DNA from: Asaia sp037151935
Lineage (GTDB): Bacteria; Pseudomonadota; Alphaproteobacteria; Acetobacterales; Acetobacteraceae
DNA length: 64,000 nt
Assembly: GCF_051628905.1 (NCBI RefSeq)
Contig: NZ_CP157575.1
Coordinates: 3,038,001 to 3,102,000 of the forward strand
Reading direction: 5' to 3'
The stretch's first letter is position 1, and every line of letters starts with the position of its first letter. Shown in pieces: positions 39,872 to 47,711 of the stretch. The notes under the pieces were generated by a model. That model was not told the DNA's origin, made no database searches, and saw nothing but the letters and a program-made list of their open reading frames with translations. The translations under genes and the position numbers were made by a program.

Positions 39872-39983
39872 CGATCTTGATGGCGGTTGCGACCACGGCA
39901 AGGGCCGCGACCCCGCCTGCCCAGAGCCCGACGAACCAACCGAGACGGGCCAGGAAGGAAGAAGGTGCTGTTGTGGCAGGCAT
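39852..39983 (-). CDS. DUF2474 mini-subunit of the Cio/bd oxidase
   Basis: The product is 43 aa, ATG 39983 to TGA 39852. One membrane span is visible (WFVGLWAGGVAALAVVATAI) after the conserved ARLGWFVGLW. It follows cioB by 12 bases on the same strand. Such small proteins (DUF2474; analogous to CydX) stabilise the bd-type oxidase complex. Translation through the end of the opposing HAD gene means 20 bases are shared. It is too short for many gene callers. Confidence 0.85.
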   Translation of the reverse strand: MPATTAPSSFLARLGWFVGLWAGGVAALAVVATAIKIVIFHQW

Positions 39984-39995
39984 GGTCAGGCTCCC

Positions 39996-41018
39996 TTAGT
40001 GATAGTGGTGGTCAGCGGTCACGGTGCCGCGGAAAACCCAGTAGGAATAGATCGTATAGGCAGAAATGATGGGCAGCAGGATCGACGCGCCGGCCAGCAG
40101 GAAGAGCTGGCTCTCAGGCGGTGACGAGGCCGACCAGATCGTGACCGTCGGCGGCACGATATAGGGCCAGACATTGATCCCGAGCCCCGAGAAGCACAGG
40201 AAGAACCAGCCCAGCGCACAAAGGAACGGCGTCAGGCGCGTGGCCGTCTTGCGCAGCGACAGGAAGAACAGCGCCGCCAGAACGATCACGGCGACAGGCA
40301 CAGGGGCCACCCAGATGATCTCGGGGAAATCGGTCCAGCGATGCATGTAGGTGGCGTGCAGATAAGGCGTCCAGACCGAAACGATGGCGATCAGTACCAG
40401 CATGCCCAGCCCGAGCGGGGCCGAGAGGCGCTGCATGACAGCCTTCAGATCGGTTTCCGTGCGCCAGACCAGCCAGGTGGCGCCGAGCAGCGTATAGCCG
40501 ACAGCGACGGCAAAGCCGCAGAAGAGCGGGAAGGGGGCCACCCAGTCCCAGGCGCTTCCGACGAACGTGTTGTTCTCGACCTTCACGCCCATGATCAGTT
40601 CACCAAGGATGATGCCCTGCATGACCGAGGCCACCAGAGAACCGAGGCAGAAGGAACGATCCCAGAAGGTCGTGCCGAAAATGCCGCTCGCCTTGACGCG
40701 GAACTCGAAAGCCACACCGCGCAGAATGAGGGCCAGAAGCATGAAGAGGATCGGCAGATAGAGCGCGGGCAGGATCGTGCCATAGGCGACCGGAAACACG
40801 CCATAAAGCGTGGCCCCGCCAAAGATCATCCAGGTTTCGTTACCGTCCCAGACAGGAGCGATGGTGTTGACCATGACATCGCGGTGATCCTTGCGATGCT
40901 CACCGAGAAACAGGATGCCGATGCCCAGATCGAACCCGTCCAGGCAGACATAGATGAAAATGGCCAGGGCGGCGAGGGTTGCCCAGATGATGGGCAACCA
41001 ATAGGCGAGGGTGTTCAT
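39996..41018 (-). CDS. cioB: Cyanide-insensitive ubiquinol oxidase subunit II (CydB/CioB)
   Basis: Subunit II of a bd-type quinol oxidase that reduces O2 to water in the inner membrane. The product is 340 aa with about eight helices. It shows CydB signatures: YVCLDGFDLGIGILF, PVWDGNETWMIFGGATLYGVFP and ALILRGVAFEFR. The gene starts 8 bases after cioA. Absence of haem ligands in this subunit is normal. In acetic acid bacteria this oxidase is a major alternative to the bo3 enzyme and is favoured at low pH or high substrate oxidation. Confidence 0.93.
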   Translation of the reverse strand: MNTLAYWLPIIWATLAALAIFIYVCLDGFDLGIGILFLGEHRKDHRDVMVNTIAPVWDGNETWMIFGGATLYGVFPVAYGTILPALYLPILFMLLALILRGVAFEFRVKASGIFGTTFWDRSFCLGSLVASVMQGIILGELIMGVKVENNTFVGSAWDWVAPFPLFCGFAVAVGYTLLGATWLVWRTETDLKAVMQRLSAPLGLGMLVLIAIVSVWTPYLHATYMHRWTDFPEIIWVAPVPVAVIVLAALFFLSLRKTATRLTPFLCALGWFFLCFSGLGINVWPYIVPPTVTIWSASSPPESQLFLLAGASILLPIISAYTIYSYWVFRGTVTADHHYH

Positions 41019-41026
41019 CGAGACGC

Positions 41027-42436
41027 TTACTCCGCCGGGTGATGAGAGATTTGGGTGATGCCAGCAGCACGATGCGGCTGATCACGCGGGGGTTCGTGCT
41101 CGTCCGTGCTGGGCTCCTTGGCGAAATCGCGCAGGAGAATGCCGATACCGGCAGTGAAGACGATGAAATAGACGATGACGAACGCCACCATCGATATCTC
41201 CATGTTCGGCAGCGTCACGGGGGATACGCTGTCGACCGTGCGAAGCAGCCCGTAGATCGTGAAAGGCTGGCGGCCGACTTCAGTGGTGACCCAGCCGCAA
41301 AGCAGGGCGATAAACCCGGCTGGCGTCATGAGCAGCGCGCCCCGCAGCAGGATCGGGTTGGTGTAGAACCCGCCTTTCCATCGCAGGAACAGCGAGAAGA
41401 AGCCGAGCAATGCCATGAGGCTGCCAAGGGCCACCATCACGCGGAAGGTGTAGAACACCACATACATCGGTGCGCGCTGGTCCTTGGGGAAATCCTTCAG
41501 ACCCGGCACCTTGCCGTCGAGGCTGTGCGTCAGGATCAGCGAACCCACGAGCGGAATGCCGATCTTGTAGCGCGTTACCTCATGTTCCATGTCCGGTACG
41601 CCGAACAGCAGCTCAGGAGCGCGGCTCTCGGATTCCCAGTCGCCTTCCATAGCGGCGATCTTGGCAGGCTGATATTTCAGTGTGTTCAGGCCGTGGGCAT
41701 CACCCGCCAGAATCTGGAGAGGCGCCACGATAGCGGCCATCCACATGGCCATCGAGAACATGACCTTGACCGCATCCGTGGGCGCGCGGTTCTGACGCTT
41801 GGCCTTGAGCAGATGCCATGCGCCGACACCGCCAACGATGAAGGCCACGCACAGGAAGGCGGCCAGCGCCATGTGCACCAGGCGGAACGGAAAGGACGGG
41901 TTGAAAACGATCGCAAACCAGTCAGCCGGCAGGAAGCGGCCTGTGGCAGCGTCGATCTTGTAGCCCTGCGGCGTCTGCATCCACGAGTTGGATGCCAGGA
42001 TCCAGCTCATCGAAATAAGCGTGCCGATCGACACCATGCAGGTCGCGGCGAAATGCAGATGCTTGCCGACGCGATTGAGGCCGAACATCATCACGCCGAG
42101 GAAGCCCGCTTCGAGGAAGAAGGCGGTCATCACCTCATAGGCGAGCATCGGGCCGAGGATCGGCCCTGCTTTTTGCGAGAATTGCGACCAGTTGGTGCCG
42201 AACTCGTAGGACATCACCAGCCCTGAGACGACGCCCATGGCGAAGACGACCGAAAAGACGCGCAGCCAGTATTTGAAAAGGTCGAGATAGACGGGTTTGT
42301 CCGTCTTGAGCCAGAGGCCTTCGAGCACGGCCAGAAACGCGGCCAGGCCGATGGAGAAGGCTGGGAAAACGATATGAAATCCGACGGTAAACGCGAATTG
42401 CAATCGTGCGAGGAAGAGGGCACTCAAATCGGGCAT
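41027..42436 (-). CDS. cioA: Cyanide-insensitive ubiquinol oxidase subunit I (CydA/CioA)
   Basis: The haem-bearing subunit of the bd-type oxidase. The product is 469 aa, shorter than E. coli CydA (about 520) because the long Q-loop is missing, as in the Cio subgroup. Features are ARLQFAFTVGFHIVFPAFSIG with the axial His, the GLVMSYEFGTNW region, and GRQPFTIYGLLRT near the C-terminus. It runs with cioB and the DUF2474 gene as one unit. A small stem-loop lies upstream at 42491-42504 (ACGCC/GGCGT), after the DUF2125 gene. Confidence 0.93.
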   Translation of the reverse strand: MPDLSALFLARLQFAFTVGFHIVFPAFSIGLAAFLAVLEGLWLKTDKPVYLDLFKYWLRVFSVVFAMGVVSGLVMSYEFGTNWSQFSQKAGPILGPMLAYEVMTAFFLEAGFLGVMMFGLNRVGKHLHFAATCMVSIGTLISMSWILASNSWMQTPQGYKIDAATGRFLPADWFAIVFNPSFPFRLVHMALAAFLCVAFIVGGVGAWHLLKAKRQNRAPTDAVKVMFSMAMWMAAIVAPLQILAGDAHGLNTLKYQPAKIAAMEGDWESESRAPELLFGVPDMEHEVTRYKIGIPLVGSLILTHSLDGKVPGLKDFPKDQRAPMYVVFYTFRVMVALGSLMALLGFFSLFLRWKGGFYTNPILLRGALLMTPAGFIALLCGWVTTEVGRQPFTIYGLLRTVDSVSPVTLPNMEISMVAFVIVYFIVFTAGIGILLRDFAKEPSTDEHEPPRDQPHRAAGITQISHHPAE

Positions 42437-42520
42437 TGCAGTGATCCGCGGCCATCAAGGCCAGTCGTGAAGGGGAATTGGAAACAGCCTACGCCATAAG
42501 GCGTCAGCTTCCCCTCCGGT

Positions 42521-43582
42521 TCATCGAGAATGCCCTGTTAATATCGCGAAGATGTGATTTTGCAATGAAATGTCATCCCTACCCACCGGAAAAGGCAGAT
42601 CGAGCTGGTCCGGTATCCTTGCCGTTTGTTCATCGAGTGCCTTGAAGACCCCCGCATAAGCGGGGTCGGCGCGTAGCGATTCCGGGGCATGGGCAATTCC
42701 GTAACGAACAAAGCCCTGCAAGCCCGAGAGATGAGCCCAGAGTGTGCCCTCTCCGTCATGGGAGAGATTACCGCGCGCCATGCAGGAAAGAGGGCCAAGT
42801 TCGAAGGAGGCGGCCTGAATTAAATAGCGTCCATTTCCCATATCATGGGTCGATTGCGCTCCTGACTCGTGATCATCGCCCTTCAGCGCCGTGATGATCA
42901 GATGCAGGTTGCGAGGGGGCGGCAGCAGGGCAAGAAGCGTCCTGAGACGATTGTCTGACGAAGCTCGCATCGTGTCGGGCATGCTTGCGTCTGGCGTGAC
43001 CCGGACAGGATCGGACGGGCCTTGCGTGAATTGCGGCAGCACCGTTTCGGCACGCAGCGCGGCCGCCCAGGCGGGGGAGTCCTGCCCGTTCTGGCTGCCG
43101 GGGATCAGTCGCGCCGTGAAACGCTGGAGTGAGAGCGCCTCGACCCCCTCGATGGGCAGCCCGGTGACCGTGACAGTTCCCGAACTCAGCGTCGTGGTGC
43201 GCGTCGAGGTCGAGAAACGGCCCTTTAGCGCGCCGGTCGTCAGCGTCAGGCGGTCGCCCAGCCTGAAGATCTGGGTGCCCTCGGCGTCGAGAGACAGAGA
43301 GAGGGGGCGAAACGGGCTTGTCGCAATGCTGATCTGTAAGCCTGCCCACAGACGGTTCTGCGGCCCGGTGAGCAACGGCCGCGTGAAGACGATCCGTGAG
43401 CCCCATGGGCGCCAGACGACGCGCTTCTCCTGCCAGGCGAGATGCCACCCCTCGGAGCTGAGCTGACTGGGCAGGGCGACAAGCTGTCGGTCGAGCCGGA
43501 CGAGGCGCCATGAATCGGCCCCGATCGAGGCGAGTAGCAGAATCGTAACGGAAATCACGGCAAAGAAGAGGGGTTTTCTCAC
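42521..43582 (-). CDS. DUF2125-like membrane-anchored protein
   Basis: The product is 353 aa with one N-terminal hydrophobic segment (FFAVISVTILLLASIGADSW), so anchored in the inner membrane with most of the chain in the periplasm. Residues after the anchor (VALPSQLSSEGWHLAWQ, RPLLTGPQNRLWAGLQ) match the pattern I associate with DUF2125 proteins of Alphaproteobacteria. Function is unknown. It precedes cioA by 84 bases on the same strand and follows plsC. The link to either is uncertain. Confidence 0.65.
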   Translation of the reverse strand: MRKPLFFAVISVTILLLASIGADSWRLVRLDRQLVALPSQLSSEGWHLAWQEKRVVWRPWGSRIVFTRPLLTGPQNRLWAGLQISIATSPFRPLSLSLDAEGTQIFRLGDRLTLTTGALKGRFSTSTRTTTLSSGTVTVTGLPIEGVEALSLQRFTARLIPGSQNGQDSPAWAAALRAETVLPQFTQGPSDPVRVTPDASMPDTMRASSDNRLRTLLALLPPPRNLHLIITALKGDDHESGAQSTHDMGNGRYLIQAASFELGPLSCMARGNLSHDGEGTLWAHLSGLQGFVRYGIAHAPESLRADPAYAGVFKALDEQTARIPDQLDLPFPVGRDDISLQNHIFAILTGHSR

Positions 43583-43912
43583 CGGAGTAAACCCCCGCCA
43601 TTACTGCGCAAGCCAGGATCTCCACAGGCAGATTTCACACATCTTTTGAGAAAGAGCACAATTTATCCCCAGAGGTGAGACAGAGCTTGCAGCGTAAAGA
43701 AAAAGACTCTTCGACAGGGGGCTATGAAACCGCAAATGCCTGTGTTAGATGCCCCGACCGCTCGTTATTGCCGGGACAATACGGGGACAAAACCCAGGAT
43801 TTAAGGCGATTGTCCCTTGACTCGCCTTCCGGCCCGCCAGATCAGGCACTTACGGAGCCGGATCGGGTTTCTCCCCAATCCATACCCCGCTTCTTCACAG
43901 GAAACTCTCCGG
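43583..43912. other. Intergenic region between plsC and the DUF2125 gene
   Basis: This is a 330-base gap between two minus-strand genes. The only notable features are near-matches to the DnaA-box nonamer (TTATCCCCA around 43664), with a perfect one just inside plsC. A plus-strand frame of 116 codons spans the gap but has no family features or codon bias. I see no RNA gene here. Confidence 0.4.
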
Positions 43913-44656
43913 TCAGCGACCCGAGTCCACAGAGTTATCCACAGGTCTCGGCAATCCGTTTTCCACACAAAGCGTGTCCCAGGATTTGTAGATCGAATCG
44001 ATCAGCGAGAGCCTTCCGGCATTAGCTGGAAGGGGAGCTCCGATAGCGACGACGATCGCGCCGGGGCGCATCATCCATCCTCGACGTGGCCAGTGCAGCC
44101 CGGAATTGGTGGCGACCGGAATGACCGGGGCGGCGGCCTGCTTGGCCAGGGCCACAATGCCCGGCTGTAGCGGCGCACGCTCGCCGGGCGGGGTGCGTGT
44201 GCCTTCCGGGAAGATGACGATCTGCCGTCCCTCGTCGAAATGAGCCTGTGTGGCCTTCATGAGCGCGCGCAGGGCCTTAGCCCCTGCGGCCCGCTCCACA
44301 GGCACCATGCCCGAGAGCAGCAGCATGGGGCCGATGAATGGAATTTTGGTAAGCTCTTGCTTGATGACATAGGCAGGACGCCTCGCCAAAATCATCCAGA
44401 TGAAACCATCGAAATAGGCCTGATGCTGCGAGGCGATCAGGCAGGCACCCTCCGGCAGGTTCTCCGTGCCTGTGACACGCACGCTCACACCGCAGAAGAA
44501 TTTCAGGCCCCAGAGCGTGAGCGATGACCAGAGCTGGGCATAGCGCAACGCCGCTTCATGGCGCCGAAGGGCGCGTATAGGCATTGCCCCAAGCCCCATC
44601 ATCAGGGTCAGGATCACGAAATAGATGATGAAAAGAAGGGCGCGTATCCGGTTCAT
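43913..44656 (-). CDS. plsC: 1-acyl-sn-glycerol-3-phosphate acyltransferase
   Basis: Acylates lysophosphatidic acid to phosphatidic acid, the precursor of all membrane phospholipids. The product is 247 aa. The N-terminal membrane anchor is LLFIIYFVILTLMMGLG. The catalytic HX4D is SQHQAYFD and the phosphate-binding motif is FPEGTRT. PVIPVATNSG is a further family block. The C-terminal tail contains a perfect DnaA-box sequence (43935-43943), which may be coincidental. The pssA and psd genes in this window use its downstream product. Confidence 0.93.
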   Translation of the reverse strand: MNRIRALLFIIYFVILTLMMGLGAMPIRALRRHEAALRYAQLWSSLTLWGLKFFCGVSVRVTGTENLPEGACLIASQHQAYFDGFIWMILARRPAYVIKQELTKIPFIGPMLLLSGMVPVERAAGAKALRALMKATQAHFDEGRQIVIFPEGTRTPPGERAPLQPGIVALAKQAAAPVIPVATNSGLHWPRRGWMMRPGAIVVAIGAPLPANAGRLSLIDSIYKSWDTLCVENGLPRPVDNSVDSGR

Positions 44657-44888
44657 GAACTCCCCCAGTCCGGGCTCTCTATCCGATCGTCACCAGAGCC
44701 CTGTTCATGTGCTTTGGCTTGCAGGTCGGGCACCTGTCATCTGAGTAGGCACCCCGATCCGGCCGGTCGATTCTGTTTGATCCGAGAACCTCTAGAGCAA
44801 CAGGCGCCCCTATGGAATTAGGCGCGGGGGTCTGGGTCGAATAAAGCCGCAATCTGTCGCGCCCTCGTCTGTAATCCCGTGGGCCGGT

Positions 44889-45479
44889 TCAGCCCGGCGG
44901 TGTCAGGTTGACGCCGCGTGACAGGCCGAGATGAGAGCCGATCCATTTCATGTATTCGTGGAACAGAAGCCGAAAGGTTGCACGATCCGGGCTGCGTCGC
45001 AGGGCAGGGGAGCGCACCGGATAGGGATGCAGGGCGAGATCGGGCGCAGCGCGATGCAGTTCGAGCATGGCGCGCCTGATATGATAGCCAGCCGTGACCA
45101 CAAGCAGGGAATGGAGACCATTCTGCGCCGCCCATTCCGCTGTTTCCGAGCCATTGCCGATGGTCGAGACCGCTCTGCGCCCCAATGTGATGCGCGACGT
45201 CATGTCCGGGGTGAGGGCAATGGGGGCGTGCTCAGCGAGCTGTGCCAGAGTGGCGTGAGGCCCCACGCCTGAAATGAGCAGTTTTTTACCGACGCCCTTG
45301 TCGAGTAGCGACAGCGAGGCCTCTATCCTGTCGCGGCCGCCGGTCAGAGCGACGATACCGTCGCAATGGACCGGATCCGATATCGGATGAAGCGCATCGA
45401 CACAGAACCACGCAAACCCCGCGCACCAAGAGAGGGCGAGAACGAGGATCAGGAAGGGTACGGCAAGCCAGAACTTCAC
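44889..45479 (-). CDS. YdcF/ElyC/SanA-family membrane protein (DUF218)
   Basis: The product is 196 aa from GTG 45479, which overlaps the ftsX stop as GTGA and has GGAGG seven bases upstream. An N-terminal membrane segment (FWLAVPFLILVLALSWCAGF) is followed by the DUF218 fold, with IVALTGGRDRIEASLSLLDKG, KKLLISG and the conserved ETAEWAAQNGLHSLLVVTAGYHIRRA. Related ElyC and SanA proteins affect envelope integrity and peptidoglycan-precursor flux in enterobacteria. Coupling to ftsEX fits a cell-wall role, but the activity is unproved. Confidence 0.85.
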   Translation of the reverse strand: MKFWLAVPFLILVLALSWCAGFAWFCVDALHPISDPVHCDGIVALTGGRDRIEASLSLLDKGVGKKLLISGVGPHATLAQLAEHAPIALTPDMTSRITLGRRAVSTIGNGSETAEWAAQNGLHSLLVVTAGYHIRRAMLELHRAAPDLALHPYPVRSPALRRSPDRATFRLLFHEYMKWIGSHLGLSRGVNLTPPG

Positions 45480-46384
45480 GGTAGCCTCCGTAGCCACAGT
45501 CTCACGGTGTACTGGGCTACAGCGAAGCTCAGCAAGGCCACCAGAGCCGGCACGCATGCCAGAGACTGAAAGAGGGCTTGCGGCAGACTGGCCCAGACGG
45601 AGAGCCATTCCGAAACGCTCTGGGGCCAGAGGGAAAGCCCGGCGCTCTGCTGGTCCATGAAAGGCAGGATGAGCCGGTGCAGCACGGCGAGGGTTGCACT
45701 ACCTAGGAGCGTGCCGAGCGCGCCGCCAGCAAGACCGAGCCCTGCGCTGCGCCAGGCGATGCGCCGCGCAATGAGACTGTCACGCGCGCCCAAGCCATGC
45801 AGGATCTCGATCGTGCGCCTTCTGGCGATCAGTGTCATGCGCACCGAGAGCGTCGTTACCCCGGCTGTGGCGAAGCCGGCAAGGAGCACGGCCAGCCAGG
45901 CGCAAGCCTGGAGACTCCGGCCCAGAAGAGTCAGCCGCTCGCCCCATTTGGCATTTTCCTCCAGAATCGCCGAAGGGGCGACCGTGTCGAGTATGGCGGG
46001 CAGGTCGGTCGCAGGCGCTCCGTTCTTTCGCGTTACGGCGAGTACGACTGGGAGATCGGAAAGCTCACCCTGCATCGCCCCGAGCCATGGTCGCAGAATG
46101 GCCCGTATCTGTGCCTCTGGCAGGGTGTCGACCGTTGCAATGCCCGGATCGCTGCGCAGAACGGCACTCAGCTTGTTCGCGGTTTCTCCGGCATCACCGG
46201 TGAAGTCGGGTATTTCGATCGTGACGTGCTGAGCGGCGCCATTTTCCCACTCACGCGAGAGGCTGCGTGCGGCGTTCCAGCCTCCGAGCGCCAGGGCCGC
46301 GATGGCCGCAACGGCGGCAATGACAGGAAGCAGCCCATGGTCGCGCCTGCTGAGATGTAGGCCATCGGGCAAAGTTCGGCTCAT
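45476..46384 (-). CDS. ftsX: Cell division protein FtsX
   Basis: Membrane partner of FtsE; the pair transmits ATP hydrolysis to periplasmic peptidoglycan hydrolases at the septum. The product is 302 aa: an N-terminal helix, a large periplasmic loop (about residues 50-165, containing IEIPDFTGDAGETANKL), then three C-terminal helices with the FtsX family stretch RTIEILHGLGARDSLIARR. ATG 46384 overlaps the ftsE stop by four bases. The sequence is typical of alphaproteobacterial FtsX, which are divergent from the E. coli protein. Confidence 0.92.
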   Translation of the reverse strand: MSRTLPDGLHLSRRDHGLLPVIAAVAAIAALALGGWNAARSLSREWENGAAQHVTIEIPDFTGDAGETANKLSAVLRSDPGIATVDTLPEAQIRAILRPWLGAMQGELSDLPVVLAVTRKNGAPATDLPAILDTVAPSAILEENAKWGERLTLLGRSLQACAWLAVLLAGFATAGVTTLSVRMTLIARRRTIEILHGLGARDSLIARRIAWRSAGLGLAGGALGTLLGSATLAVLHRLILPFMDQQSAGLSLWPQSVSEWLSVWASLPQALFQSLACVPALVALLSFAVAQYTVRLWLRRLP

Positions 46385-47061
46385 CGCGGCGTGATCCCCG
46401 CAAGGCGCCCGTTTTTCAGCGCGATGCTGGGATAGTCTACAGCACGAAGCAGGGCTTCATTATGTGTTGCGACAACGACAGTCGTGCCTGACCGGCTCAA
46501 GGCCTGCAGGGCTTCGACAAGTTGCCAGCTCTGCCCTTCGGCGAGCGCGTTCGTCGGCTCATCGGCCAGAAGAAGGGAGGGACGCATGACGAGGGCACGC
46601 GCGATGGCAACGCGCTGACGCTCGCCGCCCGAAAGCTGGTCGGGCAAGGCGTTCTTCTTGCTGCCCAGGCCGAGCCAGTCGAGAATGGACAGGATTTCCG
46701 CCTCGATCGTCTCACGCGTACCGCCCGCGAGTCGTAGGGGGAGAGCGATATTGTCGAAAACATCCAGTTCGGAGAGAAGGCGAAGATCCTGAGGAATAAA
46801 GCCGATTTTCTGTCGCAGCAGAGCACGTTGCCGCCGCTTGGCGGTCCTGATGTCGACACCCAGCAGCTCTACCTGCCCCTCATCGGGCAGGGATTCCAGA
46901 TGCATCAGCCGTAGGAGGCTCGATTTGCCCGCGCCTGAGGGACCGGTCAGCCAGTGGAAACTGCCCTGAGGAATATCGAGGGTGATTCCTTCGAGAACCG
47001 GGCGCCCCTGGGCGCGTCGGCCCCTTTCATGGCGGTAACTGACATTGCGAAACCGGATCAT
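46381..47061 (-). CDS. ftsE: Cell division ATP-binding protein FtsE
   Basis: ABC ATPase of the FtsEX complex. The product is 226 aa. Walker A is LTGPSGAGKSSLLRL, the Q-loop IGFIPQDLRLL, the signature LSGGERQRVAIARAL, Walker B LLLADEPTNAL and the H-loop VVATHNEAL. IRFRNVSYRHERGRRAQG is the usual FtsE N-terminus. It leads the ftsE-ftsX-ydcF-like unit on the minus strand, with the membrane protein gene 36 bases upstream on the same strand. Confidence 0.95.
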   Translation of the reverse strand: MIRFRNVSYRHERGRRAQGRPVLEGITLDIPQGSFHWLTGPSGAGKSSLLRLMHLESLPDEGQVELLGVDIRTAKRRQRALLRQKIGFIPQDLRLLSELDVFDNIALPLRLAGGTRETIEAEILSILDWLGLGSKKNALPDQLSGGERQRVAIARALVMRPSLLLADEPTNALAEGQSWQLVEALQALSRSGTTVVVATHNEALLRAVDYPSIALKNGRLAGITPR

Positions 47062-47097
47062 GAACGCCCCTGGATCATGAACGCCTTGGGTGAGGAA

Positions 47098-47508
47098 TTA
47101 CATATTCCTTGCGGCGACGGCAGAGATCGTCGCGCCGACTGCCGCGATGGCCATCAGGAGAAAGCCGTCGAAAATCAGCCCGCCGGGTGTCATGACGTGG
47201 CTGCCGATCGTCAGGTGGTCCGGGATGCTGCCGACCACATGATTCATGACATCCTGAGCCTGCGGATCGCTCGAGGCGCTGCCCGTCGTGATGGCAGAAA
47301 GCGCACGGGGCAGGGCCATCCAGCCAATGCCGATGACGAGGCAGAGCGGTGCCAGGACCTCTGCAACCTGCTGGGCAAAATAAAAGGCGAAATGGCAGAT
47401 TGCCCAGAACGTGGTGCCGATGAAACCGGGTCCGGTAGACTTGCGGGTCTCACGATCATCGCTTGCCTGGGCCAGACGTGACAGGGAAGGGCGGGATGGA
47501 GCTTCCAT
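47098..47508 (-). CDS. Small membrane protein upstream of ftsE, unknown
   Basis: The product is 136 aa with two hydrophobic segments (FYFAQQVAEVLAPLCLVIGIGWM and FDGFLLMAIAAVGATISAVA) separated by a polar loop. No domain was recognised. It ends 36 bases before ftsE and shares its strand. The context suggests a role linked to division or the envelope, but this is inference. No signal for regulation is visible in the 203-base gap to the divergent kinase genes. Confidence 0.65.
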   Translation of the reverse strand: MEAPSRPSLSRLAQASDDRETRKSTGPGFIGTTFWAICHFAFYFAQQVAEVLAPLCLVIGIGWMALPRALSAITTGSASSDPQAQDVMNHVVGSIPDHLTIGSHVMTPGGLIFDGFLLMAIAAVGATISAVAARNM

Positions 47509-47711
47509 GGGGCGCTTTCAGCTTGTCGTAACGGGCACGGGAAAAAAGGCGTCCAGTCGGAGCTGGCCACGTTGTCTGTCGTTGAGGTAGCTGCCAGCGC
47601 GACGAAATGCAATGATTGGGAAAAGCCGATCCCGATAATCACCCATTCCGGAGCTTGAACGGTTACAGTCGTTCCTTGAGGCGTGTATGATATGATGGAC
47701 CCCGATACTGA

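Noticed and set aside
43675..44025. 116-codon plus-strand frame between plsC and the DUF2125 gene
   Set aside because: Runs into plsC antisense, no conserved features and no ribosome site.
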